From: Geosiphon pyriformis
Lineage: Eukaryota; Glomeromycota; Glomeromycetes; Archaeosporales; Geosiphonaceae
DNA length: 64,000 nucleotides
Direction of reading: 5' to 3'
Assembly: GCA_016748015.1 (NCBI GenBank)
Contig: JAAOMT010000088.1
Span: forward strand, 23,284 to 87,283
Under the pieces are notes generated by a model. The model was given only the letters and a program-made list of their open reading frames with translations, made no database searches and was not told where the DNA came from. Shown in pieces: positions 35,101 to 46,317 of this stretch (within the stretch, counting starts at the first letter, position 1; the number at the start of each line of letters is the position of its first letter). A program made the position numbers and the translations under genes.

Positions 35101-36735
35101 AAACACAGAAAACTAAGTAAACATACTTTTTAAAACCAAAAAATATCACTTTAGAGAACATTAAACTTGCTACACACAAACAAAATCTGATCAGATAGAA
35201 CTTTATAAAGAACTTTTCTGGCTGTTTTAATTAAAGCAATAAGTCAAGTGTTTATTAGAATTCCATCTTAATCATAAGATTTAAGAATCATTAAGACCTA
35301 AGCTTTCTTTTATAAAGTAGAGACATTACCAATAGACAAATATACATTTAGCAGATTCAAAAAACATTTTACTATTTTATTACCACTATGCTTCTAAGGT
35401 TTATTAGAAATACCAGACAAACCAACAGCCTTGCTATTAGGCAGACTATCAATTACCAAAAGCAATTCTTCCATACTAATCTTTTTTATTACATCAGAGA
35501 AAGTATTATCTCTTATATAATTCAATAATACATATTGATAAACTCAAAAATCAGGTATTGTCATAGACATAGTTTGCTTTCTTATTCAATCTTCTATTAT
35601 TTTATCAATATTGAACTTTATTTTCTTTGGTTTCAAAACCAACTTACCATTTACTATTAAATAATCTAGAACTATTTTGTAAAAAAGCCAATCCAAAATG
35701 CTCTTAATCATACTATCTTTATTAAAACTAAAATTTTCTATGCACTTCTTAATTGCCTTTCTGATAGATACTTTTTCAGCCAATTTTAACTTGTATATTT
35801 TAGACTTTCTGTATTTCTTTCAAACTAATAACAAATGTTTGAGAATATTCATTAACTTTTTATTATTTTGAATTATGTCCATAATTATAAGAGCCTTATT
35901 ACTATTCAAAATTAATCATTTTTTAACAAAATAATCAAATCCAAGCATGTTATCCAAGTTCAACTTTTTAACAATTTTGGTAATTAACAATTCCAATCCA
36001 AAAAACTTAAAAGACTGCTTGTTTTTTGAACACTAAAATTCATTAAACCAATGTCTTGAAAATATTTTATCAGCCAATTTTATCATTATCTTCTTTAGTA
36101 ACATTCATATATTATTCAAATTACCACAAGTCTTATCATCTAAAAACTTATTTTCCATTACTAAAAGCTTGGCAGAAGAGTGTTTCTCAAATTATATCTA
36201 CTTGGTATCATTTGTATTCTTAAATTTAAACTTCTAACAATCTTTATTAGCTTGTTTGCATAAGCCATTTAAATAAACATCCAAGAGCCCATTCAAACCA
36301 ATTAAAACCAAAACAGTTTTGTAATCAGTGTTGAAAAATGTAGACACAAAATTAATTTTATAACTAGCAACTGTTGACAATAAGTTTTCACTAATAAAAA
36401 TATAATTTATAACTTTTTTTACATCTTTTGAGTTGCTTTAAGTTAAGGCTTTGATTAATAAATGTTTACTAAATAAATTAACCAAACCCAAATTCAAACA
36501 AAACTTGAAACTTCCACTTTTTTCAGATTTATTTTCATTGAAATCTCTATTTAAAACCACAAAAGTGCTGGAGTTAACAGTTTTGGCAATAAGAGAGTTG
36601 ATCTCTGAAGTTTGACTAAACTTAGCTTTAGTGGAAATATTAGTATATAGACTCAAAACCATAATTAAGAGCTTGTTCTTAAAAAGAAGTTATACTAAAA
36701 CAATGTGACCAGTATTATATAAATACATCTAAGAG
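32190..36735 (-). mobile_element. LINE-A copy 4, 5'-truncated and decayed
   Basis: The minus strand from the 3' tail (32190-32330) reads back through the C-terminal domain (32527-32309), RNase H (33677-33330, IYTDSLLKN and YFNSQVA), RT (about 34090-35600, VDDTIWIG near 34670) and part of the endonuclease. The endonuclease part includes FVVLNRDFNEN (about 36570-36540). Homology stops near 36735 inside the endonuclease, so ORF1 and the leader are missing. This is the classic 5' truncation of target-primed reverse transcription. Stops and shifts are frequent. Confidence 0.8.
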
Positions 36736-36739
36736 TATC

Positions 36740-37381
36740 ATTTTTTTTTGAAATAACTAAGCTATTTTTAGCTAACAGATTTTCAATATCAATTTTTTTT
36801 TCTTTTGAGAAAGATTTTTTTTATTTTACTATTATTAATTAGATTTTTGGTGGTTTATTTTCAAAGAATTTTTGTATTTCTTTTATTTTTTTTTAAGTAT
36901 TAAGCTAATTGGTTTTTAATCTTTATAATAGATTAAACAGAACTTGTATTTATTACTAAGAAAATACAATAATTTATTGCACCAATACCAAACATAAAGA
37001 CTATGCTACCAATAATTGTATTTGGTTTTTTTGTTAGACTTTCTATTAAAGATTCTTCTAAAAATATCATAGTAAAACCAATAGATTAACTTGCTATTTA
37101 CAATAATTTTTTTTCTGTCAGCTTTAATATTATTTAATGGCTTGCTATTATTAATAAAGATAGTATAGATAAGTTCAGCAGTTTCTTTTTGTTCTTTTTT
37201 ATTTTCATTTTTATCACTTTTTTTATTATCTGATTTATCTAATTGTTTTTCTTTTAGGCTTTACTTAAATACTAAAAGAGTTGTCTAATAACAATACTTA
37301 ATTATAATAGGCTTCTTATTATATTTAATGATTAGCTTACAAAGTTTATAATTCAATAAGGCTTTTGCTTTCTTAAACCAC
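36740..37381 (-). pseudogene. gypsy pol linker downstream of protease, relic
   Basis: Minus-strand reading from 37381 gives WFKKAKALLNYKLCKLIIKY, the usual continuation of a Ty3 protease (DWLKKAKALLDYEL), followed by an acidic/Lys-rich stretch and AELIYTIFINN. Further down come YDIF and Trp/Cys-bearing pieces. It is separated from the protease by the solo LTR at 37382-38178. No RT motif is reached before the LINE-A truncation point near 36735. Confidence 0.6.
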
Positions 37382-38178
37382 TGTTACAAGTGATTATTTG
37401 GAGTATTAAAACAAATAACAAATCCATAATTTGGTGTTCAATAACTGATAATATTGGTAATTTCTAAAGATTTTGAAGTTTAAAAGTTTTGATTAGGTTT
37501 TTTGTATAATAAACAGAAATTCAATTGATGATTTTTTCTGTAAATTTCTTTTTTTAGCATGGTGACTGGTTTATTTTGGTAGTCATGTCTTTCTGGTAAA
37601 CTATCTTTAAATTTCTACTTTTTTTGGGGATTTTTTACTAGACTATCTTTGTTGTCAATTACTTAATGCTTAATTCTTTTAATTAATTAATAAACAACAA
37701 AGAAACAAAATAAAAAAAAATAAAAAAAATAAGAAATTAATATTTCATTAATAGCTATAATCAAGAACTATTAGTCCAGTGTAGTTAAATATTGGATTCT
37801 ATTAATATGAAGTGTTGATAGAGTAAAATAAATTAATATTTCTTTAATCAAATGATAATAACATAAATTGAATAATAATAAATAATTTTATTAATATGAA
37901 AATAATTCTACTTTAAGTCATAGAAAACTATTTTTTGAAAAGAAAAGTATTGGTTTTAACTAAATTAAATTATATCTATTTTTTTGAATTTTATTGGAAT
38001 TTTTTTTTCTGCTTTTAATACTCTTGCTATATATATCTAATTTATGTTATACAAGATTTTTTGAAATTCTGCAATTTTTTAAAAAAAATTCTGGAATTCT
38101 GGAATTTTTTTTTTACTATGTCTATTTCTAATTGGCTATTTTACTTATTATTATAATTCTTACTTTTTATGAATTATA
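37382..38178 (-). repeat. solo LTR nested in a gypsy protease gene
   Basis: The minus strand ends in CACTTGTAACA (complement of 37382-37392) and carries the TATA-like AGATATATATAGCAAGAG (about 38035-38018). It shares the end blocks of the LTRs at 57929-58663 and 6691-7389. The left end reads TATAATTC, probably a decayed TGTTAC. The host sequence resumes exactly: GTAG lies before it (38179-38182) and GTGG after it (37378-37381), consistent with an aged 4-bp duplication inside the NDW codons of the protease. No internal region remains, hence a solo LTR. Confidence 0.7.
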
Positions 38179-38433
38179 CTACTTATTGCTAACAATAATA
38201 ATATATTTTTTAGCTTTAGAAGCTTCTATGTCAGTTTTAATGCTAATGTTATTAATATAAACAGAAACAGTTTTTACAATATCAAGTCTTTTCTTTTTGT
38301 TACTATGTATATTGATCATAAATCTGGTAGAAAATTTATCAATCTTTTTACTAATGGCTTTCAAAAAGTGTTTAATAATAATACTTACAAATAACTTACT
38401 GTCTAAGATTAAGTCAATAAAATAACCAGTCAC
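38179..38433 (-). pseudogene. Ty3/gypsy aspartic protease, decayed
   Basis: An 84-codon frame shows the retropepsin active-site strand IDLILDSKLFVSIIIKHFL, where DSK stands for the catalytic DSG. Then come the flap region (RFMINIHSNKKK) and the hydrophobic end IIIVSNK leading to the NDW site. The Gly to Lys change and the LTR in the downstream part make it inactive. It corresponds to the stage just upstream of, and overlapping, position 2-150 of the first gypsy element. Confidence 0.65.
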
Positions 38434-40870
38434 TTGGGCTTTGCAAATTAGAAGAATAATATTACTGTTGTTAGTAAGTTCAGTTTAACAAAAATGCTTG
38501 TTAGTTTTTAGTGTCTTTTTTTTTGAAATCAATAATTTGTGGAGATTTTTTTTGAACTGTAGATAAATTATTAACTAGCCAAAGATAATGTAAGCTGAAG
38601 TTTTCATAAAACTTTTAACAATAAAATAAAAGCCGGATTTTTGTACTATCTTTAAGAATTTTAACTTTGAAGAATTCTTAAAAACTTTAGTCTTTAGTGG
38701 CTCATTGTTATTAGCAATAAAAGTTAAAATTTTGTTAAGATCTAAGAGAAAATTAATCTTAACTTTTTTTTTTTTGTGGATTTAGAGAAATTAATAACCA
38801 GTTTATTTATATCATAGTTATTATTAATTAAGTTGAAAACATAAAAAAAGTTTTTTTCTGATTGGTTTGTACTCTTAATTTTTAGAGATGTGTTTACTAG
38901 TTTAAAGATTAATAAACAGTGGCTTTAACTAAAAAATTCTTTCCAAAAAAATTAATATTGGCATAATTAAATCTTTAATTGGAAACATTATTGTTGTTAA
39001 GTCTATTGTTTTAATTATTATTGTTTTTAGAAACTAAAGAAAACAAAGAAAGATTGTTGCAATTTCTGAAAAAATATTTAATTAATCTACAATAATAGCA
39101 TATAAATAGGTCATAATTTTGTTGTCTTTGATAAAAAAGTTGTTAAAATTGATTAAAACAAAGTTCAACTTTAGGTCTTTGAAATTGTTAAGTTTTTCTG
39201 ACTGCTTGGGCTAAAAGTTTTAATAACCAAACAAGATTGGCTGTAAGTTTATTTATTAATTGTTTATTAAGATCTTGAGTTTAGATAATAAAAAAGATAA
39301 CAGCCATTTAAGATGCAAAAGCTATAATAGAAGCAGAAACAAAAACTAAAAGTGTGGTTCCCAAATGTATTTTTTGGTTATTTTCAATTTTTTGTACGAG
39401 TTTAATAATTATATTCATAGTTAGATTATCTTTTAAAACCAGAAGAGATTAAAAAGCATAAAATAAGTTAGTTCTCAATTCTTTTATAAAAAATGAATTT
39501 TTTGTTTTTTTGTTTAGTTTTTTCCAAAATCTATTTGTTTGATAAGCTTTCTAATTGATTTGACATATTTGATTACAACTTTACCAAAGTCTTGAATTCT
39601 TTTTTCTAATTTTATATGTTATTTGAAGATTAAGATAAGAGTTTTGAATTTGTTTTCAAATTAAATAGTAAAAAAAGTATTTTTTTTTTAATATTTGTTA
39701 GTGTTTATCTAATAATTTTTTGGTAAGCATTAGCATTGGTTTTTTATAAAAACCAAGTAACAAAAGAGTTTTGGAAATAGCCACTAATAATTTGAAACTT
39801 ATACTCTATATTATATTAATTAGCAATAATTGCTTTTTTAAAATTATCTAATTATTTAATTGGGTCTTAAATATTACTTCTAAATAATAATAATAAGATG
39901 TTGTTTCTTTGTTTTAAAGTATTTTATATGTTTTAAAAGACAGTCAAAATATTTGTTTGCATAGAGTTAGCAGCCATTAATTTAAAAATAGCTGTTTGTA
40001 TAAAATAATCTAATTTACTTAAAAAAAATTAAAAACAAAAGCAGTTTAATAACTTTTTTTTTTGTTTTAAAAAAAGTTCTAGTTAATTAATAGGCAGTAA
40101 TCCAAATATGAATTTAATAATTTAGATATTCGAAATTAGGAAACTGTTAATTAAAAGTTGTTGAATATAAAAGTTAATTAATGTAATTGTTTTTTTTAAG
40201 AGTTTTTTCAAAGTAAGCTTAATCAAAAAAATATTGTATAAGCTATAAAGCAAATCAAGCAAAAGAACAAAGAATTAAGTTCAATAAAATTTAGGTTATT
40301 TCTGTTGTATACTACAAAATATTCTTTTGATTATTATGACAGATATAAATAATTACTTATACAATAAGAAACAAAGTAAATTTTGACAACCTTACAAAGA
40401 GCACCATTTTTATGTTATAAGTTAAAATAACAAGTTAATAAATAGTAAAAGAGAACAGAATTGTAAAATAATAAAATTAATCAAAAAAAATTACAATAAG
40501 AGAGTGAATTAAATAAGTAAAAATTTAATATGCATAATTAGTCTTATAAAAATTACAGTTATAAATCTTTTTTGGAAATTTAAAAATAGAAAAATAGTCT
40601 ATAATTGTTAATAAGATAACACTACTGCTATTATTTTATGCTTTAACTTAAGCAATTTTTAGAATTAATAACAGATATTGTTGTGTTTTTTAATTATTTT
40701 TTTATTTAATAAATTATAAAAACAAATAATTACTTCTTAGATTAATTCTAACAATACAAATAAAAAAAAAGAAAAGATAAAATATGTAAAAGCCAACAAG
40801 TAATCTTTTATCTCAAGATGTTTAGATATTTAAAAATAAGAAAAAGAGAATAAATATAAAAAAAAATAAT
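38434..40870 (-). other. probable gag region of the gypsy relic, not resolved
   Basis: Upstream of the protease on the minus strand there is about 2.4 kb of AT-rich sequence with some codon-like texture but stops in all frames. By position it should be gag. I could not identify a capsid or zinc-knuckle motif, so this is an inference from order only. Confidence 0.3.
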
Positions 40871-40939
40871 TAATAGTGGATTTTATTTTGTTACTTTGAT
40901 CATGTTTTTCTATAGTTTAAGAGACTCATCACTTATATA

Positions 40940-41095
40940 GCTATTAAAAGTGGTCAATAATCAGGTTATTGATCAAATCAATAATTAGATTATTAATTAG
41001 ATCAATAATTAAGTTAATAATCAAATTATTAATTAAATTAATAATCAGATCAATAATTAAGTTAATAATTAAATTATTAATTACTATCTAAAAAT
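40940..41095. repeat. imperfect tandem repeat, about 24-bp unit
   Basis: Units built on AATAATYARRTTATTRATYARATC (degenerate) repeat about six times between 40955 and 41090. Each unit is itself partly palindromic (TTAATAATTAA-like). No gene is present. Confidence 0.6.
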
Positions 41096-43018
41096 AAGAT
41101 GGCTAATTATATGACATTAATAGTTAATATATATAATAACTAATAAAAACTATGGTTTTTAATCATAATAATATATTAATAATTATTAATAATATTTTAA
41201 CTTTATTTGATAATTTAGGTTTAAATATTAATATTAAAGTAAATAGTTTGCTTTTTTTAATATTAATAAAACTTTAAACAATTATTTTTGCTTTTAAATA
41301 TATTTTTTTGTTATATAATTGTAAATTTAAATAGTTAAGTAAATTTAAATATTTGTATTAATAAATTAAATTTATTATTGTTAAATTTTAAAAATTATTG
41401 CTGGCTTAAAAAAAATACATTATAAATATTATTAAAAAAAAAGTTTATAATTATTTAATTTAAAATAAAAAGCTATTTTAATATATTTAATAATAAATAA
41501 ATTGACAAATTATTAATAATATATATATTTTCAATTTGTTTTTTTTAATTAATATTATAAAAAATTTGTTAATTTTAATAATATAATAGTTTTAAACAAT
41601 ATTTATTATTTTGTTAAAAATATTTACAAAACTGTATATTATGTTTATTAAAAAAATAGATTTGGTATTAATGTAATAATAATTTTTTTAGAAATATAAA
41701 TTAATCTAAAATATTAATAATATAATATTTTAATATTTATATAACTTTTGAATTTATTTATTAAATATTAACTAATTTGTATATATATATAATAAAAACT
41801 TTAAATAAAAATTGCCAATAATAAAAAAAAACATTTATATAATAAGTTATATTTTAATATTTTTTGTTTATTTTGTAATAAAATTAAATTTTTAAATCAT
41901 ATTTTTATTTGTAAATTTAATAAAACTATTTATAAAAATTTGTTAATATATATATTGCTTATTAGATGTTTTTATTTATTTATAATATTATAATTATTGT
42001 TTAATTATCTAATAATATTAATTTATATGTTGCTTTATATAAAACTTTATTTATAAAAATTAATATTATAAAACATTGACAATTTTTGGCAAAATTAAAG
42101 ATATAATATTAAAATTAATAAAGTTTGTATATAGTTTTGTAATTAATTATAGACTTTGAATTCGGAATTTTAAATCTAAATATTAGATTAATTTATAAAA
42201 AACTGGTTTAATAATAAGTTATTTTTTGTTTATAATTTGTTAAAAGTTTTGTTATATAATAATATTAAATTATTTAATTTAGATAAAAACTTGAATATAT
42301 ATTATAGATTATAATTGTATTGTTTTTTTATGATATTTTTAATAATAATAATATTAAAATAAATGTATAATATTGTCTTAATTAATTTGAATAGCTGGTT
42401 ATATATAAAAAATACATAATTTGTATTTAATTTAAAATACATAATTGTTGTATTAAATAATAATTAAGTTTTAATTAAAATAAAAAACAAAAAAAAACAC
42501 TATTGTTTTAATATTTTTTAATATGTTTTGTTTTTTAATTTTGCAAAATTTTTGGTTTATATTAACAAATAAATTTTTAGTAAATATAAATTAGCCAAAA
42601 ATATTATTAAAAAAAATTGGTTAAAACTTATAACTTTTTAACAAAAACAACTTATTTTTAATAATAATTTAATTATTTGAGATAAAAAAAGTTGTATAAA
42701 ACTGTTGTTTAATTGAATATGCTTTTATAAAATTGTTTAAGTTTAATTCTTACCAATATTATAAATAAAACAATTAATTAAACATTAACTGCACAAAATA
42801 AAGTTATTAAATATGATACACAGTAATAAAATAAACCAATATATTATTATTTTTTGTTTTTGTAAAGCATTAAATTAAACTATTACAATTTATGCTTAAA
42901 GTTTTAATAAATCTTTTTGGAATTGCTTTTTGTTACTTTTCTTTACACTTTATCAATATATTAATGTTCACATTAATACAAATCTATTTCTAATTCAAAT
43001 AATAATTATAGCTTTTAT
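41096..43018. other. AT-rich relic region ending in a LINE 3' tail
   Basis: There is no usable frame. The only recognisable piece is a plus-strand LINE 3' tail at about 42385-42480 (AATAGCTGGTTATATATAAAAAATACATAAT), which matches the tails at 14075 and 60565. The sequence before it is therefore probably an extremely decayed LINE-A or LINE-B body. I see nothing in 42481-43018. Confidence 0.45.
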
Positions 43019-43735
43019 ATTTTGAAACAAAGTGCAAAAACAACAAATAGCTCTTTCTACACAAAATTACATGTGATAACAAACTTACTTATTTTTGGAA
43101 AACTAATGAGTGGAAGTTTGCCTAGGTTTATGAGATGGAAAAACAAGTCCATAAAACCCAAGTGGATAGGTTTATTCATGCAGTCTCTATTGATTTGGAT
43201 TTCATGATATTTTTCTACTAAAAGAATAGGTAAAATTGGTCAATAAGATATTGGATTTATTATTCATATTTGCATCTACATGGACAATTTAATATCAAAA
43301 AAAAACAAGTTAATACAATCAACTTTTAAACGCAAAAAAAAAAGCCAAAAGGCTTTATAAAGCAATACCGTGTATGCAACGAAAAATTAAACACCTGCAA
43401 AATGAAATTCACAGAAAAGCTATTGCTTTTTTTACCCATGAATTCGACGCTATCGTTCGAGGTATCTAACATGATGAATCGAAGAACAAGAAACATTACA
43501 CGGAAATCGGTCCGAAAAATACTTGGCTGGGCACATTATCGATTTCGACACGGTTTAATAGCCAAAGCAGAGGAATTAGGAATTCATGTTATTATCCAAA
43601 ATGATCTGCGATATATAAATGCCGAAATTGTATGACTGTAATGGGAGAATTTTTCTCCGGGCATTGCTTGATGGAGCCTTGATTCTCTCCGGAGATCATG
43701 CAGGAAATAGTAGCAATGCGCAACATTGTTTATAA
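43019..43735 (+). pseudogene. Fanzor-type (eukaryotic TnpB-like) nuclease, broken
   Basis: Pieces in three frames assemble in the order of a TnpB/Fanzor RuvC core. VSIDLDF (Asp at 43192-43194) stands for the RuvC-I SIDPG motif. IKHLQNEIHRKAIAFFTHEF (about 43390-43449) is the helical segment before RuvC-II. FEVSNMMNRRTRN carries the RuvC-II Glu (43459-43461), and KSVRKILGWAHYRFRHGLI with AEELGIHVIIQN follows. The second Cys pair KCRNC is present (43617-43631), but the first pair of the zinc finger is missing. Near it, in another frame, are RIFLRALLDGALIL and a stop at 43733-43735. The third catalytic Asp is not visible. Intact relatives are RNA-guided DNA endonucleases. This copy is dead. Confidence 0.75.
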
Positions 43736-43783
43736 TTGATATAGTACAATCCATTTGATTCCTCAACTTTAATTTTTTCAAAG

Positions 43784-44572
43784 ATGTCTGACGATGATTA
43801 TGAGGAAGCTCCTGAAGAAGAGTAAATTTTCTGTTTTAATTGGTAGTGAATTTTATTGGTACAAAGTATGATCCAAATTTCCCCCGAGATTTGCATTATT
43901 TTAGAATCTATGAGCCTGCAATCGGTGTAGACGAAATTGAAGTAAGAGCTTTCAAAAAGATTTTTCTTGCTTTTAACAATATATCTGATTTTTTGCGTAT
44001 TCGCTGCGCAAGGATGAAGAGCATGGATATGACGAAGAAGCCGAATTCGATGAAGAAATGGCTCATGATATGCAGACTGGGCAAGCAGATGGTTTAGTAA
44101 GAACAGGTGTTGGGGTCGAGGGGGATACAATTGTCCAAATTTTGACAAATGGTGTCGAAAGTGTTTACGAACACAAAGCTCCCGTTGTGCCCGAGAAACC
44201 GCGTGAAAAAGTGACCACGCCTTACATGACAAAGTACGAAAGGGCGAGAATATTGGGGACACGTGCTTTGCAGATAAGGTATTTTTATTTTAAAAAAAAC
44301 TTCAAAACAATTTTTATTGATATAATTTATTTGATTTCTATTATAGTATGAATGCCCCAATTCTTGTGGATCGTGGAAATGAGACGGATCCATTGGCTAT
44401 TGCAAGGAAAGAGCTACGTGAGAAGAAAATTCCTTTGATGGTGCGCAGATATCTGCCTGATGGGAGTTACGAAGATTGGCACGTAAAAGAGTTGATTGCT
44501 GGATTTGATGAACCAACAGCCGAGGAGAGACGAATTCAGATTGAAAATGAAAAAGATGACGAACTACCTTGA
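43784..44572 (+). CDS. RPO26: RNA polymerases I, II and III common subunit RPB6 (RPABC2)
   Basis: Four exons: 43784-43821, 43905-43941, 44013-44278, 44347-44572 (188 residues, stop TGA). All introns are GT..AG and phases close. The N-terminus is acidic ([13 protein letters not shown], later [11 protein letters not shown]), as in the family. The conserved core is [22 protein letters not shown] then MNAPILVD, and the end is [19 protein letters not shown], the RPB6 signature. This subunit clamps the base of all three nuclear RNA polymerases and is essential. The protein is a little longer than yeast RPB6 because of the linker before TTPYM. The start codon lies only 49 bases after the end of the Fanzor relic, so its promoter probably lies within that relic or further upstream. 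It converges with COQ7. Confidence 0.93.
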
Positions 44573-44764
44573 GAGATATCAGATTGAATGGAGCATATTA
44601 TTGACCTCCAGAATCCTGAGCATATAAATATGTCATTTAAATACTGTCATAATACTAATACCAATCTAGGTAGTTCTTTAAACAGTTTAGCTTTTGGTCA
44701 TTCAAGATTAATATCAAAAGATTAAAACTGAGAATTGCGGATAAATAAAATTCCAATCTGTTTC

Positions 44765-45813
44765 TCAAATCCTTGTGGTTATCCATATTGCTGCCTTGCA
44801 TCCGTTATTGATTATAAATGACAACGGCCCGTAAAGAGGTGCCTTTGGATTATTTTAATAAGTACAAGCAAGGGTAAAGGAACTGGAATCTAGCCTTTGA
44901 ATTGAATATTTAAATCTAATACCTTCTGAGCATTGTAATTTACCGCTGTATCGAGATGATGGAGTTCATCATCGCGGAACTTCTGAATTATCTGATGTGA
45001 CAATCAAGCAGTTGAAAATACTTGAAAAACTACACTAAACTTTATAATTTAAAACTTTCTTTACCTGAGTTAATTCGGCAATTTCTTCACTCTTTTCCAA
45101 TTTGATCAGTTCCCTTAATTGACTAAAATTATGTTCTAATTGATTATTGGACTTCCTTAATTTAAAGACAATGGCATTCTTTATCCGTACTCATTATAAT
45201 GTTCTCCAATCACTGTCTCTACCGCTTCGGTACAAGCCATCGCTGCCTCTTTACCTAACAATGCGGTCCCAGCACCAAGAATGAATCCGGCAGACTCCCA
45301 TAATGGACGCAAAAACGTGGGACGTACGCGATGCCTCGCGATTATGTCATCAAATGTTGTAAGATGATGTTTTTCCTGATCCCACATTTCCTATTGTTTG
45401 ATTAATCTAAATTTTCTTTGATGATAATTTGACCAATATAAAATATATCAATCACATACTTGTATGACCGGTCCGACTATTTTATCCTTTCCCAACACTG
45501 CCATCTGGCCTCGGTAAATCCAATCAGCACCGACCTCTCCAGCATGGTCAACCCGAATCATTGCATCGATGATTGATTTTTGGTGGTTTGATAAGCCTTT
45601 AGCCTGTTTTATTTTTGCATCAGTGTTAGGAGTGAGATTGATATCATTTTGTGTTGGTGGCGCAATTGTTTCAGTAATTCTTGATGGGAAAGTGGAAATT
45701 CGGTGACTCCGAATAGATTTTAAATAAGTTCTAAGCCACAAATCCGAGCCATAATTATGTGGTGTAAATAATTGATGATTTTTGAAAATCAGAGGACGAT
45801 ACAATCGATGCAT
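44765..45813 (-). CDS. COQ7: 5-demethoxyubiquinone hydroxylase, mitochondrial (COQ7/CAT5)
   Basis: Five exons on the minus strand: 45813-45460, 45390-45191, 45122-45065, 44991-44923, 44842-44765. They total 759 bases, giving 252 residues, with GT..AG at each junction. Residues 1-60 are basic and poor in acids, like a mitochondrial presequence. The di-iron hydroxylase follows: [19 protein letters not shown] with the first Glu ligand, then WDQEKHHL (ExxH), [11 protein letters not shown], and [10 protein letters not shown] (ExxH). It ends NGCKAAIW like other COQ7 proteins. The enzyme hydroxylates demethoxyubiquinone in the late steps of ubiquinone synthesis, in the inner-membrane CoQ synthome. 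It is divergent from PTM1 upstream and convergent with RPB6. Confidence 0.93.
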
Positions 45814-46317
45814 TTTCTGGAAAAAAGATCACGAAGAGTCAAAGGTTTTTTTGGGTTGATATAGATATTTTTAGATGTTTATTCGTTTATGTTTATACGA
45901 CAATAAAGCTCAGAACAACCTCTAATACAGGATTTCCCAACAATATGATTCCAAATGGTAAAAGAATTGCTCTAATTATCAAAATGTAGCAGACGTGAAA
46001 TAAGCCGAAACAACGATCCGCTCCGCCAAGAAAGAACCAATATCTACGGCTCTCAGATGATCCTCTGCACACTTTATTCTAATGTGTCATGGAAACCGCA
46101 AAGACTTCTTCAGGAACTTTGCAGTATATAGGTTTAGTTACACATTATAGCAATGATTAAAGAAAATGTAAAACAGATTGGTTCGTTTGTCATGTGATTC
46201 TAATGGGGCCTTCGAATTATGGGATAGTTTCTGTTAGCGATTATCATGTAAATTGTGAAGCTTTGCGTTTATGACTCCACATAAGTTTCTTATCGAACTT
46301 GGTCAAACGAGCACGTT
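45814..46317. promoter_or_regulatory. divergent promoter region between COQ7 and PTM1
   Basis: 504 bases separate the two start codons. There is no reading frame that matches a known protein. Both genes must find their promoters here, but I can point to no specific element. Confidence 0.4.

Noticed and set aside
40940-41095. CRISPR-like array or origin of replication
   Set aside because: The units are degenerate, AT-only and not separated by unique spacers; this is ordinary tandem repetition in a fungal nuclear repeat.
43798-44393. Two long minus-strand frames over RPB6
   Set aside because: They are antisense to RPB6 exons and introns. RPB6 itself is certain from its signature sequence.
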